A program made the position numbers and the translations under genes. Source: Prostheceraeus crozeri (lineage: Eukaryota > Platyhelminthes > Polycladida > Euryleptidae). From it: 64,000 nt of DNA. The notes beneath the pieces are model-generated. The model was not told the DNA's origin and did not search any database. It saw nothing but the letters and a program-made list of their open reading frames with translations. Positions within the stretch are counted from its first letter, which is position 1, and each line of letters begins with the position of its first letter. Of the stretch, positions 1-12,800 are shown piece by piece. The stretch is from assembly GCA_907163375.1 (NCBI GenBank), contig CAJQUW010003653.1, positions 1 through 64,000 on the forward strand, given 5' to 3'.

Positions 1-750
1 GGCGTTTGAGCAGAGTAATTTCAACTTGAAAAGTGGTTGCGTTGGAATTATTGTGTGATGTAGTTGCACTTTGAATTGAGTTTCCCGAGTGAAGGAGGCC
101 GAATTTAGTAAAACTGATGCGTGGCACATAGTCAGCGACCCCAAATTGTAGAAAGAAACATGCATTTCAGGAGTGGCACACTCGAAATAAAAAATGGTTG
201 CGCGAGTTGTGCAATATTTTATTATAAGCTTTGTCATGTGATTTGATGTTTAATGTTTTCTTTTAGAGCGGGTGAAGACTGCTGTTTGTTTGATAGATTC
301 TGATGAATGTTGACCTGGCACATCCGCTGGTACTATTTATGTGAAGCATAACTGCCTGTGTGCTGAGTAATTTTGATTTCAAATTTGGTTGCGCCAACTT
401 CACACTTCGGTGAAATAAAATTTTGAAACTTGATTTTTTCCATGAAGATCGATTATTTCTATTAATTTTTTGCGTGGCACATAATTAGGCATGGATATTT
501 CATCGTTTGTTATGGGTTTTGTTGCTTGATGCGCTAAATTTATGAAAGTCAGAAAAAATTATTCCAACTTCACAGCGCAACCAATTTGAAATTTGAATTG
601 CGTTTTCTGGCCAAAGGAGGCTGAATTTCGTGAAACCGAATAGTGGCACATAATCACGACCTCGAATTGTGTGGTTTATGTGATTTTTGGGAGTGGCACA
701 GTAAAAACAAAAATGGTTGCGCTGAGTGGTTGCGCCAACTTCACACACGT
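1..750. repeat. Degenerate direct repeats with TGGTTGCG and GTGGCACA motifs
   Basis: Two diverged copies of one segment are visible at about 1-235 and 570-745. Both carry, in the same order, a TTTGAATTG block, a GAAGGAGGC-type or AAAGGAGGC-type block, GTGGCACATA with a following CGACC, a GGAGTGGCACA block, and an AAAATGGTTGCGC block. A weaker partial copy lies at about 300-410 (TGGCACATC, then TTTGGTTGCGCCAACTTCACAC). CCAACTTCACA recurs at about 390, 568 and 737. No protein is evident. I infer an old, decayed dispersed or tandem repeat. Confidence 0.6.
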
Positions 751-1855
751 GAACGTCTGTGTGTTCATACTTAGATTGATAGTAATACTTTATTATATCT
801 TTGGACTATGTCTACGATAATCGCTTAAAACATGAATCGTTTTTTCTGAAATTTCTTCTAGGGACCTGTCAATAGGCAGCGTTAACGTGCTACGTAGCTC
901 GTTTAAAGGTTGGAACACAGCAGAGTTTCGAACTAGCTTGAAATTTTAATCGCGGTCGAGATCGAGATAAGGATTTTTTATCGATGTCGAGGTTTGATCG
1001 AGGTCAGGTATCTTTCAATCTTCATTCGAAAGTATTTTGAATGCTTTGATCCTGTTGGAATCTATTACATATCATGGATCATGCAACTAGGCCTAAAGAG
1101 GCAATTATTGTGGTGTATGCCTATGTTCCAATATGCATGTAATATCCAACGAATAGTAAAGTTAACATAGTGGTACTCAGCCTTAGGTGACTCTATCTGG
1201 TGAGACAGGCTTACATAGGCCTAATCTGTGCCGCAATAATTGTTTCATTGTTTGAGATTGCTGATTCAATACATTGCATGCATGTAGTATGCAGTGTGGC
1301 TTGGCAGTTTTGAGAGAACTAATTACATGCAAAGGATTTAAACGGCAATTCAAAAAATGGCTTTGATTGTTTCATCAGAGTATTACTGAGTACAACTTTG
1401 ATAAGATAAGTCGCATGGTATTTAGTTATGAAAAATATTTAGTCTGACCGTCGACACTTTGATGGTCGAAGTAGTAGCTATCAAACATGAAGCTTCTGGA
1501 TAATCATCAATGTAAAAGCAGCAATAACAAAAATCATCATTCCAAGCAATCTGATATTTATCCAGAGCTAAAATATCTGAGATCCAAGGCCAAACTACGT
1601 GCATGACGATCAAATTATTGGTATGGCGGTTGCCATACCGCCTTCCGACGCCTATGGCTAGCGCTGAGTACCAGTCATTAGACGACTGATCGGCTTAAAG
1701 CTGAGAAAAAACTCTGGAACATACTCACTGCTTTTTAACACCCAGCTCACTACGTAGGGAATCACACAAAATCCCGCACTGAAAACGTAGAAACACGCTC
1801 TGCACTGCGTAAAGTATTGTGACCTTCCTGTGTCATTAGTCAGGCAGCCAGAGCT
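751..1855. other. Intergenic, no gene seen
   Basis: AT-rich unique-looking sequence. The only open frames are short (63 and 78 codons) and resemble no family I know. A small inverted motif, GGCGGTTGCCATACCGCC, lies at about 1,624-1,641. Nothing else stands out before the inverted repeat that begins near 1,856. Confidence 0.5.
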
Positions 1856-2548
1856 AGTTTCTGCAGGTAACGAGGCCGAAAATGAGACTTTCACAGAATG
1901 ATGTACACCCTACGGCCTACGCCTACTACAAATCTGCGTGTCTTTCGAGTTCTAGTGAGTTCCTCTTCTTGTCAGACACGATCAAAGAGAAACACATGTT
2001 AATCCAATGGGATGCAATCTGCAGTTTTTTGCAAAAATGAAAATCTCTATGTTTTATCTTACTGAGTGCAAACTACAAAGTCAAGAGGCATAATTTTTGA
2101 CATGCTGTGACTTCAGGTAATTTCCTATCATATGGATGTGATATTATGATGCTTCTGCGAGGGGATGCATGCGAGAATGTGGTTCGATGTGGATGAAGTC
2201 ACCTAACATGTTAGTGTTTGACGACATTGGGAGGCTTGCCAAATCTGAATGTGTTTAGCTTCGTAGACAGGGGTGTATGAACATGATAAGAAATGACATG
2301 AAGTCATGCCGTCAATAATCATGCGCATATGGTACTTTTCACTCAGTGAGAGATAACATAGAATTTCTCATTTTTGCAAAAATCTGCAATCTGCTTCCCA
2401 TTAGACTAACACGTGTTATTCTTTGATAATGTCTGACAAGACGAGGAACTCACTAAAACTCGGCAGACACCAAGATTCGCAGTAGGCATGGAGAGTACAT
2501 CATTCTGTGAAAGTCTTATTTTCAGTCTCGTTCCCTGCAGAAACTCGC
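1856..2548. repeat. Large inverted repeat abutting the satellite array
   Basis: The reverse complement of 1,856-2,068 matches 2,340-2,548 along its whole length, at roughly 80% identity by eye, with a loop of about 270 bp. Shared blocks in order include CACTCAGT, CATTTTTGCAAAAA, GTCTGACAAGA, GAGGAACTCACTA, GTACATCATTCTGTGAAAG and CCTGCAGAAACT. The right arm ends at CCTGCAGAAACTCGCTTTT and the first satellite monomer begins at once (GGCAATTTGAAG, 2,553). A transcript through this segment could fold into a long hairpin. It may be the remnant of a fold-back type element; no transposase is present. Confidence 0.8.
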
Positions 2549-5500
2549 TTTTGGCAATTTGAAGTCGAAGAAACCTTCCTTCCTTCCTTTCTCCTTCACA
2601 TGAAACCAGACATTCCCCCCGACTATGGCTGCCACTTGCCGAATCTCTGTCCTCTCTGGGCGGCGTTGGAACGCCTGAGCCGCGGCTCCTCTGACTTCGC
2701 CGACCGTCGGCGGAATCGGCAATTTGAAGTCGAAGAAACCTTCCTTCCTTCCTTTCTCCGCCACACCGAAATAGACATTCCCGCCGACTTTGGCTGTCAC
2801 TTGCCGAATCTCTGTCCTCTCTGGACGCCGTTGGAACGCCTGAGCCGCAGCTCATCTGACTTCGCCGACCGTCGCGCGGAATCGGCAATTTGAAGTCGAA
2901 GAAACCTTCCTTCCTTCCTTTGTTCGTCACACCGAACCAGACATTCCCGCCGATTTTGGCTGTCACTTGCCGTATCTCTGTCCTCTCTGGACGGCGTTGG
3001 AACGTCTCAGCCGCAGCTCTTCTGACTTCGCCGACCTCTGGCTGAGTCGGATATTTGAAGTCGAAGAAACTTTCCTTCCTTCCTTTCTCCGCCACATCGA
3101 ACCAGACATTCCCGCAGACTTTGGCTGTCACTTGCCGTATCTCTGTCCTCTCTGGACGGCGTGGGAATGCCTGAGCCGCAGCTTTTCTGACTTCGCCGAC
3201 CGTCGGCGGAGTCGGCAATTTGAAGTCGAAGAAACCTTCCTTCCTTCCTTTCTTCGTCACACCGAACAAGACATTCCCGCCGACTTTGGTTGTCACTTGC
3301 CGAATCTCTGTCCTCTCTGGACGGCGTGGGAACGCCTGAGCCGCAGCTCATCTGACTTCGCCGACCGTCGGCGGAATCGGCAATTTGAAGTCGAAGAAAC
3401 CTTCCTTCCTTCCTTTCTCCGCCACATCGAACCAGACATTCCCGCCGACTTTGGCTGTCACTTGCCGAATCTCTGTCCTCTCTCGACAACGCGTGAACGC
3501 CTAAGCCGCGGCTTTTCTGACTTCGCCGATCGTCGGCGGAATCGGCAATTTGAAGTCGAAGAAACATTCCTTCCTTCCTTTCTCCGCAACATCGAACCAG
3601 ACATTGCCGCCGACTTTTTGGTTGTCACTTGCCGAATCTCTGTCATCTCTGGACAAACTTGGAACGTTTCAGCCGCAGTTCATCTGACTTCGCCGACCGT
3701 CGGCGGAATCGGCAATTTGAAGTCGAAGAAACCTTCCTTCCTTCCTTTCTTCGTCACACCGAACAAGACATTCCCGCCGACTTTTTGGTTGTCACTTGCC
3801 GAATCTCTGTCCTCTCTGAACAACGTTGGAACGTTTCGGCCGCAGCTCATCTGACTTCGCCGACCGTCGGCGGAATCGGCAATTTGAAGTCGAAGAAACC
3901 TTCCTTCCTTTCTCATTCACATAGAACCAGATATTCCCCCGACTATGGCTGTCACTTGCAAAATCTCTGTCCTCTGTGGACGGTGTGCGAACGCCTCAGC
4001 CGCGGCTCCTCTGACTTCGCCGATCGTCGGCGGAATCGGCAATTTGAAGTCGAAGAAACCTTCCTTCCTTCCTTTCTCCGCCACACCAAACCAGACATTC
4101 CCGCCGACTTTAGGTGTCTTTTGCCGAATCTTTGTCCTCTCTGGACGGCGTGGGAACGCTTGAGCCGCAGCTCTTCTGACTTCGCCGATCGTCGGCGGAA
4201 TCGGGAATTTGAAGTCGAAGAAACCTTCCTTCCTTCCTTTGTTCGTCACACCGAACCAGACATTCCCGCCGATTTTGACTGTCACTTGCCGTATCTCTGT
4301 CCTCTCTGGACGGCGTTGGAACGTCTCAGCCGCAGCTCTTCTGACTTCGCCGACCTCTGGCTGAGTCGGATATTTGAAGTCGAAGAAACTTTCCTTCCTT
4401 CCTTTCTCCGCCACATCGAACCAGACATTCCCGCAGACTTTGGCTGTCACTTGCCGTATCTCTGTCCTCTCTGGACGGCGTTGGAATGCCTGAGCCGCAG
4501 CTTTTCTGACTTCGCCGACCGTCGGCGGAGTCGGCAATTTGAAGTCGAAGAAACCTTCCTTCCTTCCTTTCTTCGTCACACCGAACAAGACATTCCCGCC
4601 GACTTTGGTTGTCACTTGCCGAATCTCTGTCCTCTCTGGACGGCGTGGGAACGCCTGAGCCGCAGCTCATCTGACTTCGCCGACCGTCGGCGGAATCGGC
4701 AATTTGAAGTCGAAGAAACTTTCCTTCCTTCCTTTCTCCGCAACATCGAACCAGACATTCCGGCCGACTTTGGCTGTCACTTGCCGAATCTGTGTCCTCT
4801 CTTGGCGGCGTTGGAACGCCTCAGCCGCGGCTCCTTTGACTTCGCCGATCGTCGGGGGAATCGGCAATTTGAAGTCGAAGAAACCTTCCTTCCTTCCTTT
4901 CTTCGTCACACCGAACAAGACATTCCCGCCGACTTTGGTTGTCACTTGCCGAATCTCTGTCCTCTCTGGACGGCATGGGAACGCCTAAGACGCGGCTCTT
5001 CTGACTTCGCCGACCGTTGGCGGAATCGGCAATTTGAAGTCGAGGAAACCTTCCTTCCTTCCTTTCTCCGCCACATCGAACCAGACATTCCCGCCGACTT
5101 TGGCTGTCACTTGCCGAATCTCTGTCCTCTCTCGACAACGTGTGAACGCCTAAGCCGCGGCTTTTCTGACTTCGCCGATCGTCGGCGGAATCGGCAACTT
5201 GAAGTCGAAGAAACATTCCTTCCTTCCTTTCTCCGCAACATCGAACCAGACATTGCCGCCGACTTTTTGGTTGTCACTTGCCGAATCTCTGTCATCTCTG
5301 GACAAACTTGGAACGTTTCAGCCGCAGTTCATCTGACTTCGCCGACCGTCGGCGGAATCGGCAATTTGAAGTCGAAGAAACCTTCCTTCCTTCCTTTCTT
5401 CGTCACACCGAACAAGACATTCCCGCCGACTTTTTGGTTGTCACTTGCCGAATCTCTGTCCTCTCTGAACAACGTTGGAACGTTTCGGCCGCAGCTCATC

Positions 5501-7509
5501 TGACTTCGCCGACCGTCGGCGGAATCGGCAATTTGAAGTCGAAGAAACCTTCCTTCCTTTCTCATTCACATAGAACCAGATATTCCCCCCGACTATGGCT
5601 GTCACTTGCAAAATCTCTGTCCTCTGTGGACGGTGTGCGAACGCCTCAGCCGCGGCTCCTCTGACTTCGCCGATCGTCGGCGGAATCGGCAATTTGAAGT
5701 CGAAGAAACCTTCCTTCCTTCCTTTCTCCGCCACACCAAACCAGACATTCCCGCCGACTTTAGGTGTCTTTTGCCGAATCTTTGTCCTCTCTGGACGGCG
5801 TGGGAACGCTTGAGCCGCAGCTCTTCTGACTTCGCCGATCGTCGGCGGAATCGGGAATTTGAAGTCGAAGAAACCTTCCTTCCTTCCTTTCTCCGCCACA
5901 CCAAACCAGACATTCCCGCCGACTTTAGGTGTCTTTTGCCGAATCTCTGTCCTCTCTGGACAACGTGGGAACGCCTGAGCCGCGGCTTTTCTGACTTCGC
6001 CGATCGTCGGCGGAATCGGCAATTTGAAGTCGAAGAAACTTTCCTTCCTTCCTTTCTCCGCCACATCGAACCAGACATTCCCGCCGACTTTGGCTGTCAC
6101 TTGCCGAATCTCAGTCCTCTCTGGACGCCGTGGGAACGCCTAAGCCGCGGCTTTTCTGACTTCGCCGATCGTCGGCGGAATCGGCAATTTGAAGTCGAAG
6201 AAGCCTTCCTTCCTTCCTTTCTCTGCCACACCAAACCAGACATTCCTGCCGACTTTGACTGTCTTTTGCCGAATCTTTGTCCTCTCTCGACGGCGTTGGA
6301 ACGTCTCAGCCGCAGCTCTGCTGACTGCGCCGATCGTCGGCGGAATCGGCAATTTGAAGTCGAAGAAACTTTCCTTCCTTCCTTTTTCCGCCACATCGAA
6401 CCAGACATTCCCGCGGACTTTGGTTGTCACTTGCCGAATCTCTGTCCTCTCTCGACAACGTGGGAACGCCTAAGCCGCGGCTTTTCTGACTTCGCCGATC
6501 GTCGGCGGAATCGGCAATTTGAAGTCGAAGAAACTTTCCTTCCTTCCTTTCTCCGCCACATCGAACCAGACATTCCCGCCGACTTTGGCTGTCACTTGCC
6601 GAATCTCTGTCCTCTCTTGACAACGTTGGAATGCCTGAGCCGCAGCTCTTCTGACTTCGCCGACCGTCGGCGGAATCGGCAATTTGAAGTCGAAGAAACC
6701 TTCCTTCCTTCCTTTCTTCGTCACACCGAACAAGACATTCCCGCCGATTTTGACTGTAACTTGCCGAATCTCTGTCCTCTCTGGACGGCGTTAAAAACGT
6801 CTCAGCCGCAGCTCTTCTGACTTCGCCGACCGTTGGCTGAGTCGGATATATGAAGTCGAAGAAACTTTCCTTCCTTCCTTTCTCCGCCACATCGAACCAG
6901 ACATTCCCGCCGACTTTGGCTGTCACTTGCCGAATCTCTGTCCTCTCTCGACAACGTCGGAACGCCTGAGCCGCGGCTTTTCTGACTTCGCCGATCGTCG
7001 GCGGAATCGGCAATTTGAAGTCGAAGAAACTTTCCTTCGTTCCTTTCTCCGCCACATCGAACCAGACATTCCCGCCGACTTTGGCTGTCACTTGCCGAAT
7101 CTCTGTCCTCTCTGGACAACGTTGGAACGCCTGAGCCGCAGCTCTTCTGACTTTCCCGACCGTCGGCGGAATCGGCAATTTGAAGTCGAAGAAACTTTCC
7201 TTCCTTCCTTTCTCCGCCACATCGAACCAGACATTCCCGCCGACTTTGGCTGTCACTTGCCGAATCTCTGTCCTCTCTGGACGGCGTGGGAACGCCTGAG
7301 CCGCGGCTTTTCTGACTTCGCCGATCTTCGGCGGAATCGGCAATTTGAAGTCGAAGAAAAATTCCTTCCTTCCTTACTCCGCCACATCGAACCAGACATT
7401 CCCGCCGACTTTGGCTGTCACTTGCCGAATCTCTGTCCTCTCTGCACGGCGTGGGAACGCCTGAGCCGCAGCTTTTCTGACTTCGCCGACCGTCAGCGAA
7501 ATCGGCAAT

Positions 7510-9349
7510 TTGAAGTCGAAGAAACCTTCCTTCCTTTCTCATTCACATAGAACCAGACATTCCCGCCGACTTTTTGGTTGTCACTTTCCGAATCTCTGTC
7601 CTCTCTTGGCGGCGTTGGAACGCCTGAGCCGCAGCTCTTCTGACTTCGTTGACCGTCGGCGGAATCGGCAATTTGAAGTCGAAGAAACCTTCCTTCCTTC
7701 CTTTCTCCTTCACATAGAACCAGACATTCCCGCCGACTTTGGCTGTCACTTGCCGAATCTGTGTCCTCTCTTGGCGGCGTTGGAACGCCTCATCCGCGGC
7801 TCCTTTGACTTCGCCGATCGTCGGCGGAATCGGCAATTTGAAGTCGAAGAAACCTTCCTTCCTTCCTTTCTTCGTCACACCGAACAAGACATTCCCGCCG
7901 ACTTTGGTTGTCACTTGCCGAATCTCTGTCCTCTCTGGACGGCGTTGGAACGCCTGAGCCGCAGCTTTTCTGACTTCGCCGACCGTCGGCGGAATCGGCA
8001 ATTTGAAGTCGAAGAAACCTTCCTTCCTTCCTTTCTTCGTCACACCAAACCAGACATTCCGGCCGACTTTGACTGTCACTTGCCGTATCTCTGTCTTCTC
8101 TGGACGGCGTGGGAACGCCTGAGCCGCAGCTCTTCTGACTTCGCCGATCGTCGGCGGAATCGGCAATTTGAAGTCGAAGAAACCTTCCTTCTTTAATTTC
8201 TCCGCCACATTGAACCAGACATTCCCGCCAACTTTGGCTGTCACTTGCCGAATCTCAGTCCTCTCTCGACAACGTGGGAACGCCTGAGCCGCGGCTTTTC
8301 TGACTTCGCCGATCGTCGGCGGAATCGGCAATTTGAAGTCGAAGAAACTTTCCTTCCTTCCTTTCTCCGCCACATCGAACCAGACATTCCCGCCGACTTT
8401 GGCTGTCACTTGCCGTATCTCTGTCCTCTCTGGACGGCGTGGGAACGCCTGAGCCGCGGCTTTTCTGACTTCGCCGATCTTCGGCGGAATCGGCAATTTG
8501 AAGTCGAAGAAAAATTCCTTCCTTCCTTACTCCGCCACATCGAACCAGACATTCCCGCCGACTTTGGCTGTCACTTGCCGAATCTCTGTCCTCTCTGCAC
8601 GGCGTGGGAACGCCTGAGCCGCAGCTTTTCTGACTTCGCCGACCGTCAGCGAAATCGGCAATTTGAAGTCGAAGAAACCTTCCTTCCTTTCTCATTCACA
8701 TAGAACCAGACATTCCCGCCGACTTTTTGGTTGTCACTTTCCGAATCTCTGTCCTCTCTTGGCGGCGTTGGAACGCCTGAGCCGCAGCTCTTCTGACTTC
8801 GTTGACCGTCGGCGGAATCGGCAATTTGAAGTCGAAGAAACCTTCCTTCCTTCCTTTCTCCTTCACATAGAACCAGACATTCCCGCCGACTTTGGCTGTC
8901 ACTTGCCGAATCTGTGTCCTCTCTTGGCGGCGTTGGAACGCCTCATCCGCGGCTCCTTTGACTTCGCCGATCGTCGGCGGAATCGGCAATTTGAAGTCGA
9001 AGAAACCTTCCTTCCTTCCTTTCTTCGTCACACCGAACAAGACATTCCCGCCGACTTTGGTTGTCACTTGCCGAATCTCTGTCCTCTCTGGACGGCGTTG
9101 GAACGCCTGAGCCGCAGCTTTTCTGACTTCGCCGACCGTCGGCGGAATCGGCAATTTGAAGTCGAAGAAACCTTCCTTCCTTCCTTTCTTCGTCACACCA
9201 AACCAGACATTCCGGCCGACTTTGACTGTCACTTGCCGTATCTCTGTCTTCTCTGGACGGCGTGGGAACGCCTGAGCCGCAGCTCTTCTGACTTCGCCGA
9301 TCGTCGGCGGAATCGGCAATTTGAAGTCGAAGAAACCTTCCTTCTTTAA
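7510..9349. repeat. Tandem 1,153-bp superunit within the satellite
   Basis: The block 7,510-8,196 recurs at 8,663-9,349, a shift of 1,153 bp (seven monomers minus 2 bp), with the same translation throughout. A third copy lies at 23,335-24,021, 14,672 bp from the second, differing at its end (CTTCTTTAATTTC versus CTTCATTAATTTC). Identity this high across variant monomers points to recent block duplication, not independent drift. The match extends beyond these limits: minus-strand open frames at 8,696-9,949 and 23,368-24,621 are also almost identical. Confidence 0.85.
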
Positions 9350-9889
9350 TTTCTCCGCCACATTGAACCAGACATTCCCGCCAACTTTGGCTGTCACTTG
9401 CCGAATCTCAGTCCTCTCTCGACAACGTGGGAACGCCTGAGCCGCGGCTTTTCTGACTTCGCCGATCGTCGGCGGAATCGGCAATTTGAAGTCGAAGAAA
9501 CTTTCCTTCCTTCCTTTCTCCGCCACATCGAACCAGACATTCCCGCCGACTTTGGCTGTCACTTGCCGAATCTCTGTCCTCTCTGGACAACGTTGGAACG
9601 CCTGAGCCGCAGCTCTTCTGACTTCGCCGACCGTCGGCGGAATCGGCAATTTGAAGTCGAAGAAACCTTCCTTCCTTCCTTTCTTCGTCACACCGAACCA
9701 GACATTCCCGCCGATTTTGACTGTCACTTGCCGAATCTCTGTCCTCTCTGGACGGCGTTGGAACGTCTCAGCCGCAGCTCTGCTGACTTCGCCGACCGTT
9801 GGCTGAGTCGGATATTTGAAGTCGAAGAAACTTTCCTTCCTTCCTTTCTCCGCAACATCGAACCAGACATTGCCGCCGACTTTTTGGTT

Positions 9890-12800
9890 GTCACTTGCCG
9901 AATCTCTGTCATCTCTGGACAAACTTGGAACGTTTGAGCCGCAGTTCATCTGACTTCGCCGACCGTCGGCGGAATCGGCAATTTGAAGTGGAAGAAACTT
10001 TCCTTCCTTCCTTTCTCCGCAACATCGAACCAGACATTCACGCCGACTTTTTGGTTGTCACTTGCCGAATCTCTGTCCTCTCTGAACAACGTTGGAACGT
10101 TTGAGCCGCAGCTCATCTGACTTCGCCGACCGTCGGCGGAATCGGCAATTTGAAGTCGAAGAAACCTTCCTTCCTTTCTCATTCACATAGAACCAGATAT
10201 TCCCCCCGACTATGGCTGTCACTTGCAAAATCTCTGTCCTCTGTGGACGGTGTGCGAACGCCTCAGCCACGGCTCCTCTGACTTCGCCGATCGTCGGCGG
10301 AATCGGCAATTTGAAGTCGAAGAAACCTTCCTTCCTTCCTTTCTCCGCCACACCAAACCAGACATTCCCGCCGACTTTGACTGTCTTTTGCCGAATCTTT
10401 GCACTCTCTCGACGGCGTTGGAACGTCTCAGCCGCAGCTCTGCTGACTGCGCCGATCGTCGGCGGAATCGGCAATTTGAAGTCGAAGAAACTTTCCTTCC
10501 TTCCTTTTTCCGCCACATCGAACCAGACATTCCCGCCGACTTTGGCTGTCACTTGCCGAATCTCTGTCCTCTCTCGACAACGTGGGAACGCCTAAGCCGC
10601 GGCTTTTCTGACTTCGCCGATCGTCGGCGGAATCGGCAATTTGAAGTCGAAGAAACTTTCCTTCCTTCCTTTCTCCGCCACACCGAAATAGACATTCCCG
10701 CCGACTTTGGCTGTCACTTGCCGAATCTCTGTCCTCTCTGGACAACGTTGGAATGCCTGAGCCGCAGCCCATCTGACTTCGCCGACCGTCGGCGGAATCG
10801 GCAATTTGAAGTCGAAGAAACCTTCCTTCCTTCCTTCCTTTCTTCGTCACACCGAACAAGACATTCCCGCCGATTTTGACTGTCACTTGCCGAATCTCTG
10901 TCCTCTCTGGACGGCGTTGGAACGTCTCAGCCGCAGCTCTTCTGACTTCGCCGACCGTTGGCTGAGTCGGATATATGAAGTCGAAGAAACTTTCCTTCCT
11001 TCCTTTCTCCGCCACATCGAACCAGACATTCCCGCCGACTTTGGCTGTCACTTGCCGAATCTCTGTCCTCTTTCGACAACGTTGGAACGCCTGAGCCGCA
11101 GCTCTTCTGACTTTCCCGACCGTCGGCGGAATCGGCAATTTGAAGTCGAAGAAACCTTCCTTCCTTCCTTTCTTCGTCACACCGAACCAGACATTCCCGC
11201 CGATTTTGACTGTCACTTGCCGAATCTCTGTCCTCTCTGGACGGCGTTGGAACGTCTCAGCCGCAGCTCTGCTGACTTCGCCGACCGTTGGCTGAGTCGG
11301 ATATTTGAAGTCGAAGAAACTTTCCTTCCTTCCTTTCTCCGCAACATCGAACCAGACATTGCCGCCGACTTTTTGGTTGTCACTTGCCGAATCTCTGTCA
11401 TCTCTGGACAAACTTGGAACGTTTGAGCCGCAGTTCATCTGACTTCGCCGACCGTCGGCGGAATCGGCAATTTGAAGTGGAAGAAACTTTCCTTCCTTCC
11501 TTTCTCCGCAACATCGAACCAGACATTCACGCCGACTTTTTGGTTGTCACTTGCCGAATCTCTGTCCTCTCTGAACAACGTTGGAACGTTTGAGCCGCAG
11601 CTCATCTGACTTCGCCGACCGTCGGCGGAATCGGCAATTTGAAGTCGAAGAAACCTTCCTTCCTTTCTCATTCACATAGAACCAGATATTCCCCCCGACT
11701 ATGGCTGTCACTTGCAAAATCTCTGTCCTCTGTGGACGGTGTGCGAACGCCTCAGCCACGGCTCCTCTGACTTCGCCGATCGTCGGCGGAATCGGCAATT
11801 TGAAGTCGAAGAAACCTTCCTTCCTTCCTTTCTCCGCCACACCAAACCAGACATTCCCGCCGACTTTGACTGTCTTTTGCCGAATCTTTGCACTCTCTCG
11901 ACGGCGTTGGAACGTCTCAGCCGCAGCTCTGCTGACTGCGCCGATCGTCGGCGGAATCGGCAATTTGAAGTCGAAGAAACTTTCCTTCCTTCCTTTTTCC
12001 GCCACATCGAACCAGACATTCCCGCCGACTTTGGCTGTCACTTGCCGAATCTCTGTCCTCTCTCGACAACGTGGGAACGCCTAAGCCGCGGCTTTTCTGA
12101 CTTCGCCGATCGTCGGCGGAATCGGCAATTTGAAGTCGAAGAAACTTTCCTTCCTTCCTTTCTCCGCCACACCGAAATAGACATTCCCGCCGACTTTGGC
12201 TGTCACTTGCCGAATCTCTGTCCTCTCTGGACAACGTTGGAATGCCTGAGCCGCAGCCCATCTGACTTCGCCGACCGTCGGCGGAATCGGCAATTTGAAG
12301 TCGAAGAAACCTTCCTTCCTTCCTTCCTTTCTTCGTCACACCGAACAAGACATTCCCGCCGATTTTGACTGTCACTTGCCGAATCTCTGTCCTCTCTGGA
12401 CGGCGTTGGAACGTCTCAGCCGCAGCTCTTCTGACTTCGCCGACCGTTGGCTGAGTCGGATATATGAAGTCGAAGAAACTTTCCTTCCTTCCTTTCTCCG
12501 CCACATCGAACCAGACATTCCCGCCGACTTTGGCTGTCACTTGCCGAATCTCTGTCCTCTTTCGACAACGTTGGAACGCCTGAGCCGCAGCTCTTCTGAC
12601 TTTCCCGACCGTCGGCGGAATCGGCAATTTGAAGTCGAAGAAACTTTCCTTCCTTCCTTTCTCCGCCACATCGAACCAGACATTCCCGCCGACTTTGGCT
12701 GTCACTTGCCGAATCTCTGTCCTCTTTCGACAACGTTGGAACGCCTGAGCCGCAGCTCTTCTGACTTCGCCGACCGTCGGCGGAATCGGCAATTTGAAGT

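Noticed and set aside
2967-5503. Long plus-strand open frames in the satellite as a repetitive protein gene
   Set aside because: Equally long frames exist on the opposite strand, and recurring monomer variants with -4, -2 and +2 bp shift the frame. No start, splice or terminator context separates one frame from another.
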